This document shows, piece by piece, positions 32,690-44,426 of a DNA stretch of 64,000 bases. Source of the stretch: Portulaca oleracea (lineage: Eukaryota > Streptophyta > Magnoliopsida > Caryophyllales > Portulacaceae); assembly GCA_029582165.1 (NCBI GenBank), contig CM055870.1:13808832-13872831 (forward strand). The letters run 5' to 3'. A program made the translations under genes and the position numbers. Every line of letters starts with the position of its first letter. The first letter of the stretch is position 1. The notes beneath the pieces were generated by a model. That model saw only the letters and a list, made by a program, of their open reading frames with translations. It did not search any database and was not told where the DNA came from.

Positions 32690-34552
32690 ATTCGATCAAA
32701 AGCTTCTTCAGCTCTATTTTGGGTCATAATGCGGGTCCGCGAGATAACTATGTGTCTTCGCTAGCCCTGAAACTGTAGTTCGAATTTACTTATAATACTT
32801 AATGTTTTGTTTTTCCTTTTATCATCTTTTTCCGTTTGGGGAAGTGGGAATGACCCCACCATGTTAGTCGCATATTGCATTGCATAAGTCTCCCGTCATG
32901 TAGGTCGCATGTTGCATCACATCAGTCTTAGTCGTAAGGTAAAAAAAAAAAAATCTATAAAAAAAAATGGTAAAATAAAAAAAAAAGGGGTCCTTGACCT
33001 TTTCTGAAAATCGACCTTTTCCCCAGCTCAACTTGCTTCACTTAGAAAAATCTGAATGAGATCTCAAAAGTTTTTGAAACCTTTTCTTCAAAACCTTCTG
33101 ATTTTGAGACAAGTTATGAAAGTTGTATCTGACTGCTTTGACTATCTTAGAAGGTATAAATGTGCGTGCCGCAAATCTTTGGGCTAAGTTTAGTTGGTTG
33201 AGCCCCATCCCGTAAGCCCACGTTGCCTAAAAGTCGAATTGATCATTTTCATCAATTCCATGATCCCCTGAGTGACTCACCCATTAGTCGCATCTCTAGA
33301 ACTTGTTTTGCATCTTGCTTGAGACTACATGTTTGCATTGCACACCGTGACAAAGTGATTGAGGCATTTGATTTTTTCTTTTTAAGCTACATAGCCAGAT
33401 GGCCTTCCCTACATTGTATTTACCGTTCTTTTTGCCCCGCCTAGCCTTTGCTTATTTTTTTTCTTTTCCTGTTTGAACCCTGACAGTACAAGCCTTAGCC
33501 TATGATGTCCAGTATCCCTTTGCCTTGCTTGGTTGGATGAAAGTCTGTCATTTTTGGGAGGGAACAAATTGGTTTGGTGTGAGCAAAATATAAAGTCTGG
33601 GAGAATCTGAAAGTCCCATATCTTGAGCAAATTTGGTTATGCTGTTCAAAGTCGAAGTTATAATAGAGATTTCTTCTCCCCGATCACCCAAAAAAAAAAA
33701 AACAAAAAAAAAAACAAAAAAAAAATCAAAAAAATCATCATCATCAATAAAAAAGAGAGTTTCAAAAGTAAAAGGGCGATTGGGGAGACGCAACTTAAAG
33801 TTCAGAAAACTTTGACTCGGTTGTATTCGGTTGAGATGTTTTAGGTGGAAGGTGAAACGCTTTGCATACATTAAGTGAGAAGGAGAGTTTAGAGGATTTC
33901 ATTGAAAATCAATCCAAGCATGGCTTTTAACTCCTCATTCCCAAATTTTACCGCTCCTTACCCTAGCCTAAGCCCCATTACAACCCGAAAAAGTCCTTTT
34001 GATTGTCGATTGTGCATTACATACCAGTAGTGGAGAGCGAGGTTCTTACCAAGCTTATGGTAGTCTGCTTCTATTGGTTTGAGCATGAGAAAAACTCACA
34101 TACATATTCAAAATTGAGTGTTTGAGTGTTCGTTCCTTCCTGTGTGAGGTTCGCTCTTTCTGGCTAGCTTACGTCCATAACCAACCGCGCATATTTGCAT
34201 TGTTCTTCGAACTGTTGGTGGGCTTATGCGTCTGAGTTACTTGTTCTCTCCCTTAAGATTCGAAAACTTCTTCCTATCTCTTTCGAACTGAGTTTTGATC
34301 TTGTCCAGATTAATCTTTGTGCTTGCTTGTTAGTTCGACTTTTCGTTGATCGAAAATCCTTTATCCCGGATTGTTTTCAGTAGTATATAGAAAGTCATAA
34401 CTACATTGCATAACACCATCATTGCGTAAGCTTTGCATCATTAGTCTGCACTAGTACATAAAACATTAATGCATTCGGTTTAGTACATCATTGCATGGCA
34501 TTTGTCATAAGTACATAGCAAAGAATTGTGCATAAAGGACCCTGCATCCTCA
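32690..34552. other. Noncoding region between the two antisense genes
   Basis: No credible frame is present. It contains mixed A-runs (32941-32990 and 33689-33740) and CATTGCAT/TAGTCGCA words. One sub-block (34385-34530) repeats GCAT/TACAT words. Confidence 0.5.
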
Positions 34553-37500
34553 TCATGCCTGACCTCCGCCACCACCACTGGCGCTATCAGCCCCATGGGC
34601 TCCGCTTCCACCAGCTCCGAAGTAAGTGTCCCATTGATAATAGGAAGAATCTACCACCTCTGTATCACCGCCTGAGCCGGACAGGTGCAACACTTCGGTA
34701 TCGCCTGCGTTAAGCCAAGAATGTTCTGGAACTTGCCACTCTTGGTTACCTCCAGGCCACCCCTGTGGAGCAGGCCAAGAAGTTCTTACTACAGGCTCTG
34801 GGACAGGCCACCCCGACCATTCTTGGGTTTGCATTCCCCATCCAGACAATCGAGGCTGCTCCAAACCCCCTTGCGAAGGAGTAACGGGAACAACTGGTTG
34901 AGACGGAAGCAATGATGAGGCGTCATCTGCGAGGGTACGGTTATACCCCATAGATGCACCCGAATCACTGCGAAGCACCACAGTAGGATCGACCGCCCCA
35001 AAGGAAGTGCCAAAACCCAAATCCACAGTTGGTGCAGGAGCATACTCGGGCATTCCATAGGGGTACTGAGGCGAAGGATGAGAAGGTTGGCGCCCCGAAT
35101 GATGAGATTCTGGAGGAGTACCCAAATCTGATGAAATGCCTTCTGCCGCCACTCGCGGCTCCACCAACGGCGCTAGACTCGAGCACGTCTCCACCATAAA
35201 GGCTGGAGTGCCACGCGAGCCGCGGCTCCGGCGAGAATTCCCATGATCATGAGACCCCGCCTGATGCCCGCGCCCACCTAAAGACATGGATGATATGCTA
35301 TTCTCCATAGACCGCTGAAAGTCATGGCCAAAATCCGTGTCTCCATAGTGGGAACTGGTGGAATGACTATCTTCAAGCAAGATACCTTTCCCACGATCAT
35401 CGTGCGTCGGCGTGCCCGTGCTCCGCCTACTCCTTTCCCCGTGCCTTCGGAGAGCAGCATCACCCCCATAAGACCGCCTCGCGTCGGCCATAAAGGAAGA
35501 ATGTCGAGGAGGGTCAATCCGCTCCGACCGACCACGAGGCACTTGCGCATCTGAATGGCGAGGAGGATCCACAGGGCGAGACTGTACCTCGTCATCCACG
35601 TCCGCGTCCCCGACCACAGAACCTGCAAGGTCTTTCTCGCAAGCCCATTTAAGCGTGAAGTAATTCTTGAGAAAGCCCTTCGCTTGTTTCCATCGCCACT
35701 GCACAGAATGAGGAAAATCGGTCAAAGTTTGAGCAATTGCAACTAAGAAAGGAAAAGATGGGAATCACCTACCGGCTTTTCCATGATCTTCTTTAATTCT
35801 GGTTTGATGTCATAAACACGCCTCGGTAGCCACTGTTGTGTCCCTAGAGCTACTTTGGCTCTTCTCGTCATCCTTGCAATAGGGCCCCAACTGCAACAAA
35901 CAAAGAATTGGTCACATTGGGCAGTAATAGAAGGGATATGAAAAGAATAAATGGAGGTCTTCTTCCCCACCTTTCTGAATGCCAGGCGGTCCCGATATTG
36001 TTCCCATTCTTCCCAGAATTGGTCGGGCGATGCCATCGATGCGTGGTTAGTATACCAAGAACCCGCCTTGGCTGCTACAAACGCCTCGGCATGCAAGGCT
36101 CGCGGATCGTTCATGGTCTCAGGAGGGTCTGATGGTATTATCCACCTTTCATGACCCAGGGTTTGCCTCGTAAACCTCTCACCAAGGCTCCAGACCCAAC
36201 CGGACGGGCTCTCCATCACCAAGCGCAGGGTACTATCCCTATGCGCCGCATTTCGTGAAGGGACAAAATCTTGTGGAACATTGAAGCCAACCCAGGCATT
36301 CCAATTGACGTCATCCTGCATAAGTAAAAGGAAACATGAGCACTAAAGGAATTCAAGAGAAATTATATGAAAGATGTACCTCTTCAAGGCGATCCAGGAT
36401 GCGGCGCAGCTCATCCAAGCTCCCGAATGGCTTCTTTTTCCGCTCGAGGTGATTCTTGTGCCACCGTTCCGCTGCTGGCACTGTCTGAGCATGTCGGGTA
36501 GGGATGACGAATCCCTTAATATACTCGTACCCCCATACCTGCAAATACGTCAATACCAAGACTCACGATATAGGAAAAGAGAGAAAAGCATGTAAAAGAG
36601 AAGCGTCTCGAAGATTACCTCGAGCACCTTCCACATGCTCGGGCCGCTCATCTCTTGCGGATTCTCTGGCGCGAAGAATGGGTCCACATCAGTACCAGGC
36701 CGTACACCAACGCGAAGCCAGCGAATGAAGTTAGCATAAGCAGCTTTGGCCCAATTCCGGTGGATGACTTGCTCTAGATCGAGAAGATTTTTCATCCAGG
36801 TCAAATAGACATCGTCACCTCGATTGGCAAACATTGTGGCAGAGATGAAGTATTCCAGGAAAATAAAGCGACGTTGAAACTCATCCATATGAGTAAAGTC
36901 AGCGGAAGTGATGACAGCCTCGAAGGAACCATAAGAGAGCTTCATCTTTCGACCAAATCGGCGCCGTTCGAGCACCGGCTCTAATAGATCCATCACCTGG
37001 TCTGGCACAACAGGGTCGAATTCTACGTCTTGACCACCCCAGCGTAGCCCGGTAATCATCACAAAATCAACAGGGGTTATGGCCATTTCTCCTACCGGGA
37101 GGTGGAAAGTGTTTGTAGAATCCCAGAATCTCTCCGCAAGTGCACGCCCCATTACCCGTGGTGTGCAAGGTTCCCAGGCCTTAACACATTTCCAGAAGAG
37201 GTCAAATCCTGACTCTTCCAAAAGTGTAAGCGCCCAGTTGTCTTCTGCAAAATGCTCCACCACCTTTATTGGCTTCCGCATATTGCCACCAGTCCTAAGG
37301 GAGTCCTCCTGAGAATCAACCATAAAAATTCAAAAAAAGAGACGAGTCCCCACGGCAGCCTGTCAAGTGACCCCTAGTTTAGCAAAAGCTAAATTGAACT
37401 TCCACTAAACTAGGGGGCTAAAAAAAATCATCTTTCGGCCCACCAAGAATACAAACAGGTCGCTGAAAGAGCTGAGCCACGCTTCCGGCCCACTCAAGAC

Positions 37501-38692
37501 AATTGGGCCTCACTGTTTTCAGCCCAACTAAGAAAACCAAGACGGGTTCCTCAAGGAGAAAGGGTACTGGGCCTAGTCGAATGGGCCCACAAAAAGGACT
37601 GGGCCTCGCTGATTCCGGCCCACAACTGTGAACTCAGACGGGTTCTCTATAAAGGAAAGGGGGCTGGATTTGGGCTTCACTATTTTCGGCCCAATTGAAG
37701 CTGGGCCTCGGACAGAAACACAGCCGGGTTCCTTAAAATAGGGGGGCTGGGCCTAATTTTTCGGCCCACCCAAGAAAAGTTGGGCCTTGTGTTCTTCGGC
37801 CACTTCAACAATGGGCCGACCTAACGCAGCCGGGTTCGTAGCAGAAAAATGGGTTCGGCCACTTCAACAATGGGCCGAAGCAGACGGGCTCATTTCTTAA
37901 ACAACTCAGCCGGGTTCCTCTACAGGAGGGCTGGGTTTGGGGCTCGCTGTTTCAGGCCCAATTAAAACTGGGCCTCGTCTTCTTCGGACAAAACGCAGTC
38001 GGGTTCTTATGCAAAAAAGGGCTGGCCCATTTTTCTTTCAGCCCAACTCAGACAAAAAAAAAAGAGAGAAAAAGTGTGAACTGGGACGGGTTCAAGTAGG
38101 GTTGGCCGTAGGCTGGACCGCATCAGCCCAGCTCACACAAGTTCTACAAAAAAAATTCGGCCCACCTAAACGCAGACGGGTTTCTTGGGTTTTCTCACAC
38201 GGGCTCAATTTCTCGGGTTTTCTCCTATGGGCTCAAATTTTTGGGCCTGGCTTTTGGCCCACCAGGAACGCAGACGGGTTCCCCCTTTTTTCGGCCCAGA
38301 GGAAAAATGAGCCTCTCTTTGCGGCCCAAGGGAAAATGGGCCGCTCACTAGTAGCAACCCAGACGGGTTCTCAAAAATGGGATTTGGGCATCGCTTTTGG
38401 TCCACCATGAATTTGAATAACATAGGTAGTTGATATAAATTCATAGCTAAATCAACAAGCTAGAAGTAAAACATTTCTACTTGCAAATTTATGCTATAAT
38501 TAAAAGGAAAAGTCAAGGAAAAGACGTTACCCGGACATGTGAATGCTTATGCCATACGTGGTTCCATGGTTCGGGCACCAATTCCGACGGTTCCCAACCG
38601 GGCCGGGGAGTCCATGCTCGCCGGGAAGACATCTCATGTGCCCAGTTCGCCGCATGGGGTTGAACGGGCGGATTTCTAGTTTTCCTAACCAT
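34553..38692 (-). CDS. Antisense plant mobile domain (PMD) gene inside the Tat element, five exons
   Basis: The proposed exons are 38692-38531, 37308-36619, 36538-36380, 36315-35773 and 35698-34553. Every intron is GT-AG in phase 0, and the sum is 899 residues without a stop. Exon 1 encodes a short Trp/Pro-rich leader. Exons 2-4 carry the PMD ('aminotransferase-like') fold, with WALTLLEESGFDLFWKC, RALAERFWDSTNTFHLPVGE, ITPVDFVMITGLRW and ANFIRWLRVG. Exon 5 starts with a basic WRWKQAKGFLKNYF segment and continues as a long Ser/Gly/Pro-rich low-complexity tail. PMD proteins include host silencing factors (MAIN/MAIL type) and are repeatedly found in transposons. Which role applies here is unknown. 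A TATA box lies ~110 bp upstream of the start. Exon 1 is the least certain part of the model. Confidence 0.72.
37380..38420. repeat. Block of alternating TGGGCC / GGCCCA words in intron 1 of the PMD gene
   Basis: More than twenty TGGGCC or GGCCCA hexamers lie here, in phrases such as CTGGGCCTCG and TTCGGCCCA. They are interleaved with hairpin motifs at 37635, 38173, 38271 and 38360. TGGGCC is the plant site II (TCP-binding) word. Whether it works as such here is unknown. Confidence 0.7.
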
Positions 38693-38800
38693 TATTTCCT
38701 AACTAGAAAATAAGCGGTTTTGAGCAAGGAAGGGAGAGAAGCAATGGAATGAGAGTGAAGAGAGCTTGAAGTGTGAGATTAAGGGGAAGAGGATGCCCCC

Positions 38801-38807
38801 TTTTATA
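38801..38807 (-). promoter_or_regulatory. TATA box of the antisense PMD gene
   Basis: The minus strand reads CCTATAAAAGGGGG. It lies ~110 bp upstream of the proposed start codon at 38692. Hairpin motifs or close variants follow upstream at 39010, 39053, 39131, 39171, 39257 and 39291. Confidence 0.55.
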
Positions 38808-39520
38808 GGAAAATTGGGTGCATACCCACCACACAAATGGCCAAGCGGCGGGTCCCAAGCATCCGGATAATGGAGAACATGCATTGGCCGGAAATCTATC
38901 CATAAGTCTATCCATGCATTGGTCAAAAAAAAAAAAGAAAAAAAAGAGAAGAGAAAACCGGCCCAGTTGCTGCGTAAAAAAAAAAGAAGAAACAAAGAAA
39001 AAAGGAACTTAGACGGGTTCCACGAAGAAGCTGGCCCAGCGCCACCAAATCTCAGACGGGTCGTTCTCTTTTGCAGAGCCCAACGTATCGGCCCAGTCGA
39101 TTTTGCAAACGGAAATGGGCCTGCAAGATCTCAGACGGTTTCGTTCTAGGATGCAGACAGAACCAGCCCAACCCGTCTGTGTTCTGAGCCCAATTTTGAG
39201 CCCTGCATACCGGCCCAGTTTTGAGCCCAACTTACCTTGGCAGCTCATGTGAACTGGGACGGGTTCCTAGTGCACTCACCAGCCCTCGAACTTGGACGGG
39301 TTCTTGCAGCAGCCCAAGCTTGTAATCGAAAGCCAAAACGAGCCCAAGATCGTGCTCCAGTTCAAGCCCAAAGCAATGGCAAATTTCAGCCCACTTCCGA
39401 GAGCTAAAGCACAATTGACGGGTAAATTTTCTAACTCGTTCTGATTTTCATATGAGCTAATGCCCTCCTCCTCTGTTTTGCAGGACAATACACGAGATAC
39501 ATCGTCAGGCAGTTACAAAA

Positions 39521-40890
39521 GACGAACACACTTTTCAGCGGCCATCATCGGGCCCTCATCAATGCGATGACAGCGGCCATCATCGGGCCCTCACAATGCG
39601 ATGACAGCGGCCACCATCGGGCCCTCACAATGCGATGACAGTGGCCACATCGGGCCCTCACAATGCGATAACAGCGGCCACCATCGGGCCCTCACAATAC
39701 GAGGATACACTTTTCAACGGCCACATCGGGCCCTCACAATGCGATAATGCGGCACCATCGGCCCTCACACGAGGATACACTTTTCACGGCCACCATCGGG
39801 CCCTCACAATACGAGGATACACTTTTCAGCGGCCACATCGGGCCCTCACAATGCGATGACAGCGGCCACCATCGGGCCCTCACAATACGAGGATACACTT
39901 TTCAGCGGCCATCATCGGGCCCTCACAATGCGATGACAGCGGCCATCATCGGGCCCTCACAATGCGATGACAGTGGCCACATCGGGCCCTCACAATGCGA
40001 TAACAGCGGCCACCATCGGGCCCTCACAATACGAGGATACACTTTTCAGCGGCCACATCGGGCCCTCACAATGCGATAACAGCGGCCACCATCGGGCCCT
40101 CACAATACGAGGATACACTTTTCAGCGGCCATCATCGGGCCCTCACAATGCGATGACAGTGGCCATCATCGGGCCCTCACAATGCGATGACAGTAGCCAC
40201 ATCGGGCCCTCACAATGCGATAACAGCGGCCACCATCGGGCCCTCACAATACGAGGATACACTTTTCAGCGGCCACATCGGGCCCTCACAATGCGATAAC
40301 AGCGGCCACCATCGGGCCCTCACAATACGAGGATACACTTTTCAGCGGCCATCATCGGGCCTTCACAATGCGATGAACATCACATCTACATCGGCGCAGG
40401 ACACAGCTTCCAAGCGTCAACAGCGGCCATCGTCGGGCCTTCACAATGCGCCGAGGGCCATTGTCGGGCCTTCACAATGCGACAAAGGCCATCATCGGGC
40501 CTTCACAATGCGATGAATGTCATATCTACAACGGCGCAGGACCCAACTTCCAAGCGTCAACAGCGGCCATCGTCGGGCCTTCACAATGCGACGAGGGCCA
40601 TTGTCGGGCCTTCACAATGCGACAAGGGCCATCATCGGGCCTTCACAATGCGATGAACATCATATCTACATCGGCGCAGGACCCAGCTTCCGAGCGTCAA
40701 CAGCAGCTAACGTCGGACCACAATGCGACGAGGGTTATTGTCGGGCCTTCACAATGCGGCAAGGGCCATTGTCGGGCCTTCACAATGCGACAAGGGCCAT
40801 TATTGGGCCTTCACAATGCAATGAACGACATCTCAACATCGACGCAGGACCTAGCTTCCAAGCGTCAACCAGCTTCAGAACAGGCTTCTG
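39521..40890. repeat. Tandem array in the Tat 3' region, ~34-bp unit with higher-order periods
   Basis: The basic unit contains GCGGCCATCATCGGGCCC then TCACAATGCGATGACA, ~33-43 bp depending on the variant. Up to ~40370 the variants recur in a fixed order with a period of 220 bp. After that the array switches to units of ~140-165 bp containing GGCGCAGGACCCAGCTTCC. Tat and Ogre elements are known for hypervariable tandem repeats at this position. Long frames through the array are by-products of repeat periodicity. Confidence 0.92.
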
Positions 40891-40946
40891 ATTCATATCC
40901 AAGGTCATCAAGACTACTTTGATCATCGTTTTACTCAAACTCGATC

Positions 40947-40960
40947 AAAGTGGGGGCTAT
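40947..40960 (+). other. Polypurine tract of the Tat element
   Basis: AAAGTGGGGGCTAT ends one base before the 3' LTR. It would prime plus-strand synthesis. Confidence 0.85.
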
Positions 40961-40961
40961 C

Positions 40962-42110
40962 TGTAGACGCTGAATTTTGTATCTATTTTATTTTCTTTTT
41001 CTTAGTACCAGTTTTAGAAAATAGGCTAACCGATAAATGGCACGCAAGCCTCTTTCCACCGAAAACTCCAAAAAATATACGAAGCCCAAATGCCGGGAAC
41101 CTGGGTTCAGTGGGCCGGAGCTCAGCTCCGCCCACACCATAGGAACCCGTCTGGGTTCCTGGGCCCGAGGCCCGTTTTCCTTCCAGGAACCCGTCTGGGT
41201 TTCCTGTTGATTCCCACGGCGCCGCGGCTTAACCTAGCCTCCAAACCCTAAACCTAAACCTAATTCCCCCCTATAAATACCCACCGTTCATCACCCACAA
41301 AAGACACACCGGAATATACTAGGAGTATTGACACTAGTACATTCTTTCTCTCTTCTCCGTCCATTGCGTGCTTTATTCTAAAGGTTAGCATAGTTTTTTT
41401 GTATTTTTGTACATAATATAATCCTACGTGTTCTTGTATCTTTTCTTTTCTTTTATTTCATGACATTAATGATAAATCTATGAAATTTATTCAATTCCTC
41501 CCCCTTTTTTCAAATCTGTCGCTTTAATTTAATTCTAGTAGAGTCTATTCGTTTGAATAGGCGGGTTTGATGATTTTTATCGTCAAATTCGTAACCTTAC
41601 CCCCGAATCCGTCTTTGGATTCGTAGGCCGGAGTCTCTTTTTCAATGGTTTGTTGTTTTATCCTTAAATTCAACTGACGACTCTAACTTTTTACTTCTCC
41701 CGAAAACCTTTTTTGAAATCTGTCACGACTCAGACGGGTACCCGTCTTGTATTCATCGAGGCAGGCGAGGACCGAGCAGGTTCCTAGCCCCTTTTCTTCT
41801 CTTTTGTTTCTTAAGAGAACCCGTCTGGGTTTTGTTCTGTTTTCTTTCTTTTTTTTTCTTTGTTTCGCTTTGATGGAACTCAGACGGGTTTCCGTCGAGT
41901 TTCCTTTTTTTTCTTTCGTTTTCTTTTCTTTTTCTTTTTTTATCTTTTCTTTAGTAAAATCGAGTTTCGGGATAAATTAATTTGTCAATTAAAAGCTCAA
42001 CCTTAATTAAGGATAAGCAATCCTAGTCGGATCCCAATTTAAAAAGAGAACATCCTCTCTTTTAAGTAGCGCCGCGAAGAGGTCCTTCGGATTTTTTTTC
42101 GGGGTCTACA
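40962..42110 (+). repeat. 3' LTR of the Tat element
   Basis: Starts TGTAGACGCTG and ends GGGGTCTACA. It matches the 5' LTR, with a few indels near 41095-41165 and 41755-41775. The TATA box is at 41272-41279. Confidence 0.95.
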
Positions 42111-42115
42111 ATACC

Positions 42116-43021
42116 GGCCGCTTCTAACTGATTGAATCAGCCAATTAGACAACTATCTACACAACTGTGAACGAAAACATCTTCAAAAAGAAAAATAACT
42201 TTTGGGTTTTTCACAACATTTCTCCCCTTTTTGTTATCACACACAAAATATTTTTAGATTTTTAGACACAAACTAAGAAAAAAAAAACAAAAGACTCAAA
42301 AACTAGGTGATCTACCCATGACAAATGGAAAAGACCACCCCCCCCCCCCACTCTAACACAAGACATCACAATGTCTACATTATGAGAAGGGTGTCTCAAG
42401 TAAGGTAGAAAACCAAGAAAAGCATATATACAAACACTTATCACATAAAAAGCGGTGGCGACCCGAGCCCACACGGCTCCAACAACAAAATATATCCAAC
42501 ATTCACACTCAAGGGGTTCGCCACCCAAAAATAAAATCAAGCATGCATCATGGATCATCGATATATTCACATAAAGAGAGGGTGGAAAGAAGTTACCTCG
42601 AAGTCTTCAATGAAGCATATTCAATCCACGATCCAAGGAACATCACACCAAGGTTATAAATAAACAAGAAAAGCATACTATGTGTGATGGTTCACATGCA
42701 AGATCAAAAGGAAAAACAAACTATACAAGACACTAAGGACTAATGAATTAAGAAAACAAACTGAAATATTTACAAAACGACTCTTTTTTTTTCTTTGGAC
42801 TCACAAACCGGAATGCATACTACCCTCCCACTCCCACACAAAGAGGTTTCCGTGTCCTCCAAATGGAAACAGAAATAGGTAAGCAAGCACCCCAAAATAA
42901 AAGAAAAAGAAACACACAAAAAGAAAATAAAAGAAGAAAAGTAAACCGACTTACTAACTGTACAAGATAGGTGAGGAAGGATATTACCTAGAAGGCTTCT
43001 TATCAATAAACTCACCCCTTC
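42116..43021 (-). other. Internal noncoding part of the outer element, right of the Tat insertion
   Basis: No convincing frame is present. The sequence continues from the gag-like frame of the outer element and includes a C10 run near 42337. Its counterpart across the Tat insertion is 20197-21239. Confidence 0.5.
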
Positions 43022-44426
43022 TCACCTCACGATATCGGGCACCAAGTCAGAACCAGTCAACGCCCGGAGTAACAAATCATGCATCCTCTCATGCATCTCA
43101 GAATGGTGTAGGTAAGAGCACACTCGCAATGGCATATAAACAAACATTAGCGCCCTTAACAATTTATCAAATGCCTTAGAAAAGTCATAGAAATGATGAA
43201 ATGCATGAATATACAAGACTTTCCTAGGCATAGTGAAAGAAGATATGACAAAAGGGTCCTCCCGTTGACTCGCAAATGAAAATTGAGTATACAAATCAAC
43301 GGAAGGAGGCAATACAACACTTTCATGGACATGCTCATGGGAAGACTTGGATGCAAACAACGACTCATAAAGCATATCACCATCAAAAATATCATTGTCA
43401 CAAACCAAGTCCAAACACTTAGGATCAATCCCCATAGACTCAAGTTCATCATCACAAGATTTCACATCAAGGGATTTACAAGAAAGGGTAGCTAATGCCT
43501 CGCTAATGCAATAATTCTCAATGAAAGTGAATAAATCAGTATCTAGCACACATTCAATCACAAAGGATACAACTTCACTCTCAACAAGATCATGCTCAAT
43601 TATATCAAAAGCATCATGACATTCATCAATCTCAACTTTTTCTTCACACAAAGGCATGGACAATGGTTCATCATCAAGCATGTAGTCATCAAGTTCTTCA
43701 TCATCACACACAGAATCATCATGTTCCTCATGCTCACTAGGTGGGGCTAGAGCTAAGGAATCACTAATCCTCCTTACAAAACTATGTCCATTACAGTAGT
43801 CATCATCATAATCATAATCATACACAGAAGAATTGTCATGCATTTCAGGACTCAAAGACGATGAATGACCTATTTCAACTTTCGAATCAACCAATTGTGC
43901 AAGATAAGTTTCCACCCTAGGTTTAAGCATGTGTTCAAATTCTTGCATGCATTTATTCATCCTATCTTGTAAACCAACTATTTCAGCACCAATTTTATCT
44001 AGTCTAATGTCCATACAAGATTTCGAAGCATGAGACGGAGATTCACAATGCACACACAAATGACGAGACTCAACATCATCACATGGAGAAAGATCATAAC
44101 GTTTCTCATAGTGCAATTGAGCATGAAGAGCACATGGATTACCAAAACAAGAACCCCGATGAATAAAAAGTCTCCCCAAATTGGCGAGTATCCGTGTACA
44201 ACCAATCAAATAATTCCCAAGCCCGATACTCATGTTCAACATTGAAATCAAAGTAATTCAGAAGAGAACGGGTCTCGAAATTCAATCCCTCATTAGTAAC
44301 AACTAACACTTCCCAATTAGAATAAATATAACCATGAGGGGCCCAATAAACAAGATAATCATTTAATCTATCACGATAATCACAAAATAATTCTTGCTCA
44401 TTTTGAGGGAAGCTAAAACATGTCAT
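43022..44426 (-). pseudogene. Gag-like frame of the outer element, one frameshift
   Basis: Reading on the minus strand from the Met at 44426, the first ~95 residues resemble a gag capsid segment, with ELFCDYRDRLNDYLVYW, APHGY, NEGLNFETRSLL and EYRAWELFDWLY. At a T5 run (44165-44169) the frame shifts, and the product continues in the frame ending at 43022. That part has a canonical zinc knuckle CVHCESPSHASKSC (CX2CX4HX4C). A long acidic region (Asp/Glu-rich) without known domains follows. No protease or RT follows, so the element is non-autonomous. The homopolymer makes either a real slip or an assembly error possible. The run of A just upstream (44433-44485) would give poly-Lys if read, which is why I start at 44426. 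Confidence 0.6.

Larger units (their letters stand above)
21456..41889. repeat. Dispersed 18-nt hairpin motif GGAACCC-AGAC-GGGTTCC
   Basis: The core CAGACGGGT (or its complement) occurs at 21456, 21998, 22045, 22091, 22154, 23153, 23228, 30484, 31530, 31581, 31621, 32320, 32451, 32541, 32621, 37635, 38173, 38271, 38360, 39053, 39171, 41145, 41189, 41731, 41819 and 41881. That is 26 by my reading. Best copies extend to 7-bp complementary arms around the loop AGAC. About a dozen more copies have a changed base, for example CAGCCGGGT near 37713, 37828 and 37903. I saw none in gag-pol or in antisense exons. Confidence 0.85.
21240..42110 (+). mobile_element. 20.9-kb Tat-lineage (Ogre/Retand-like) Ty3/gypsy retrotransposon
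   Basis: Direct LTRs of 1148 and 1149 bp are flanked by ATACC on both sides (21235-21239 and 42111-42115). The order is LTR, primer-binding site, long leader, gag, protease, RT, RNase H, second RNase H, integrase, ~9 kb with two genes on the opposite strand, tandem array, polypurine tract, LTR. The extra archaeal-type RNase H and the large size are hallmarks of the Tat group. LTRs look nearly identical by eye, which suggests recent insertion, yet gag-pol has several frameshifts. Target: the internal region of the outer LTR element. Confidence 0.93.

Noticed and set aside
33633..33871. Lys- or Phe-rich frames
   Set aside because: Translations of mixed A-runs on either strand.
35892..35971. 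Extra intron inside exon 4 of the antisense PMD gene (AAAG|GTGGGG to TTGCAG)
   Set aside because: Splice-like ends exist, but removing these ~80 bases breaks the frame and gives an early stop. Retaining them keeps an open frame with phase-0 junctions on both sides.
39521..40890. CRISPR-like array
   Set aside because: The units are contiguous and lack unique spacers. The context is a plant retrotransposon 3' region.
39635..40922. Long overlapping frames encoding repetitive GPSQCDDSG-type proteins
   Set aside because: They are translations of the tandem array. Their 220-bp spacing equals the repeat period, and all frames look alike.
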